Shown in pieces: positions 63,260 through 64,000 of a stretch of 64,000 nt of DNA. Source of the DNA: an uncultured Prevotellaceae bacterium. GTDB lineage: Bacteria > Bacteroidota > Bacteroidia > Bacteroidales > Bacteroidaceae. A model generated the notes under the pieces. The model made no database searches, was not told the origin of the DNA, and saw only the letters and a program-made list of their open reading frames with translations. How positions within the stretch are numbered: the first letter of the stretch is position 1; every line of letters begins with the position of its first letter. The DNA lies in assembly GCA_902794405.1 (NCBI GenBank), contig CADBHI010000011.1:1-64000 (forward strand). The letters run 5' to 3'. Made by a program: the position numbers and the translations under genes.

Positions 63260-64000
63260 ATGCCTAGAAAACAAAGAGAGAAGAGCGGAACGGGGATTTA
63301 CCACGTGATGATGCGCGGCATCAATCACCAGGACATCTTTGAAGATAGGGGTGACTACTGGAAGTTCCCGAAGCTGTTGCGTATGCAGACGCATCCAGAG
63401 GACAATACAGGTAAGCCGCTGCCTGCCCATTGCATCGTCTATGCCTATTGTCTGATGTCGAACCACGTTCACCTGTTTAAGAGTATCGCCATTTCCTATG
63501 CGCAGTATTTCAACTACAAATACGAGCATTCGGGTCAGGTTTTCCAAGACCGTTTCAAGAGCGAGCCCGTCAATGATATGGCGTATTTTCTGACGCTGAT
63601 GAGGTATATCCACCAGAACCCTGTGGCGGCAGGCATCGCCTCAACGGTTGGAAGCTATACGTGGAGTAGTTGGTGTGAGTATGACGAGACGAAGATTTGT
63701 GTTGTCCCTGTCTGCACCACCCAACACGTACTGAGTCGCATTCCGCGAAAAGAACTTGCCGAGTTGGTAAACGATTTGCTCCCCAAGGCGCTCAATATCC
63801 TTGACTTCGACAATGAAATGGAACAGCGTGTAAGCGATGAGAAAGTCCGTCTGTATCTGTCCGGGCTCATGGGCGGTGCCAGTGCCTCTACACTCCAGCA
63901 TTACAGGAAGGAGGAGCGCAACCACATCATCAAGCAGCTAAAGGACTTTGGCGCCAGTATTCGTCAAATCAGCCGCCTGACGGGTGTCAGCTTCGGCATT
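63260..64000 (+). CDS. REP-associated tyrosine transposase (Y1, IS200-like), cut off
   Basis: 247 codons are present and the frame runs off the window. It begins MPRKQREKSGTGIYHVMMRG; CLMSNHVHLF holds the HUH metal pair, and FQDRFKSEPVNDMAYFLTLMRYIHQNPV is the block with the catalytic Tyr. Between HUH and the FNYKY block the protein is about 12 residues shorter than usual (HLFKSIAISYAQYFN). The C-terminal part has an HTH-like end (FGASIRQISRLTGVSFG). Such RAYT enzymes act on single-stranded DNA hairpins and spread REP palindromes; no flanking IS ends are seen. Confidence 0.85.
   Translation, partial: MPRKQREKSGTGIYHVMMRGINHQDIFEDRGDYWKFPKLLRMQTHPEDNTGKPLPAHCIVYAYCLMSNHVHLFKSIAISYAQYFNYKYEHSGQVFQDRFKSEPVNDMAYFLTLMRYIHQNPVAAGIASTVGSYTWSSWCEYDETKICVVPVCTTQHVLSRIPRKELAELVNDLLPKALNILDFDNEMEQRVSDEKVRLYLSGLMGGASASTLQHYRKEERNHIIKQLKDFGASIRQISRLTGVSFGI

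Overview
The window reads as chromosome of a Bacteroidales bacterium, most likely Prevotella in the broad sense (genus is inference). Three things support this: promoters of the Bacteroidetes type (TTTG, about 20 bp, then TAnnTTTGC) stand before many genes; there is type IX secretion machinery and a cargo-type C-terminal domain; and the mobile genes are of the CTnDOT/Bacteroides kind.

Layout. 0-5 kb: a cut-off L-fucose/arabinose isomerase-like gene, two paralogous AAA ATPases and a small membrane protein. 5-14 kb: a secreted CotH-like protein, a B12-type ABC ATPase with a CobD-like aminotransferase, rnc-fabF-acpP, a DUF4254/GT9 pair, rubredoxin (short, easily missed) and a SpoU-type rRNA/tRNA methylase. 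14-22 kb: leuS, a YitT-type protein, rdgB, porZ and nadA. 22.2-22.6 kb: an A+T-rich stretch with four perfect DnaA boxes, a candidate chromosomal origin. 22.5-36.6 kb: a Dna2-like helicase-nuclease facing a DEAD-box helicase, then parE, an S41 protease, sufS, rnhB, a lipoprotein and a GH35 beta-galactosidase. Every gene from 25.9 to 51.0 kb lies on the + strand.

36.7-39.2 kb: 22-bp tandem repeats, three candidate structured RNAs, and the first 292 residues of a cytosine-5 DNA methyltransferase. 39.6-51.0 kb: amt, then a peptide-ligase type operon (ATP-grasp, alpha-E, transglutaminase, two aspartoacylase-like hydrolases), korAB, pfkA, a class I amidotransferase and mgsA.

51.1-58.8 kb: an integrative mobilizable element with relaxase, MobC, DUF3408 protein, a hairpin likely to be oriT, two excisionase-like HTH proteins, a RhuM-like protein and two tandem tyrosine recombinases. 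It also holds a remarkable array of four hairpin repeats with covarying stems. 58.8-63.0 kb: the missing C-terminus of the methyltransferase, fused by a 1-bp stop/start overlap to a McrB-McrC pair. 63.3 kb to the end: a REP-associated (Y1) transposase.

The strongest unexplained observations are: (1) one restriction-modification methyltransferase gene split into complementary pieces 19.6 kb apart, with the integrase next to the right break; (2) the hairpin-repeat array at 54.24-54.48 kb; (3) the DnaA-box cluster; (4) a family of degenerate intergenic repeats at five places that all keep a 22-bp period.
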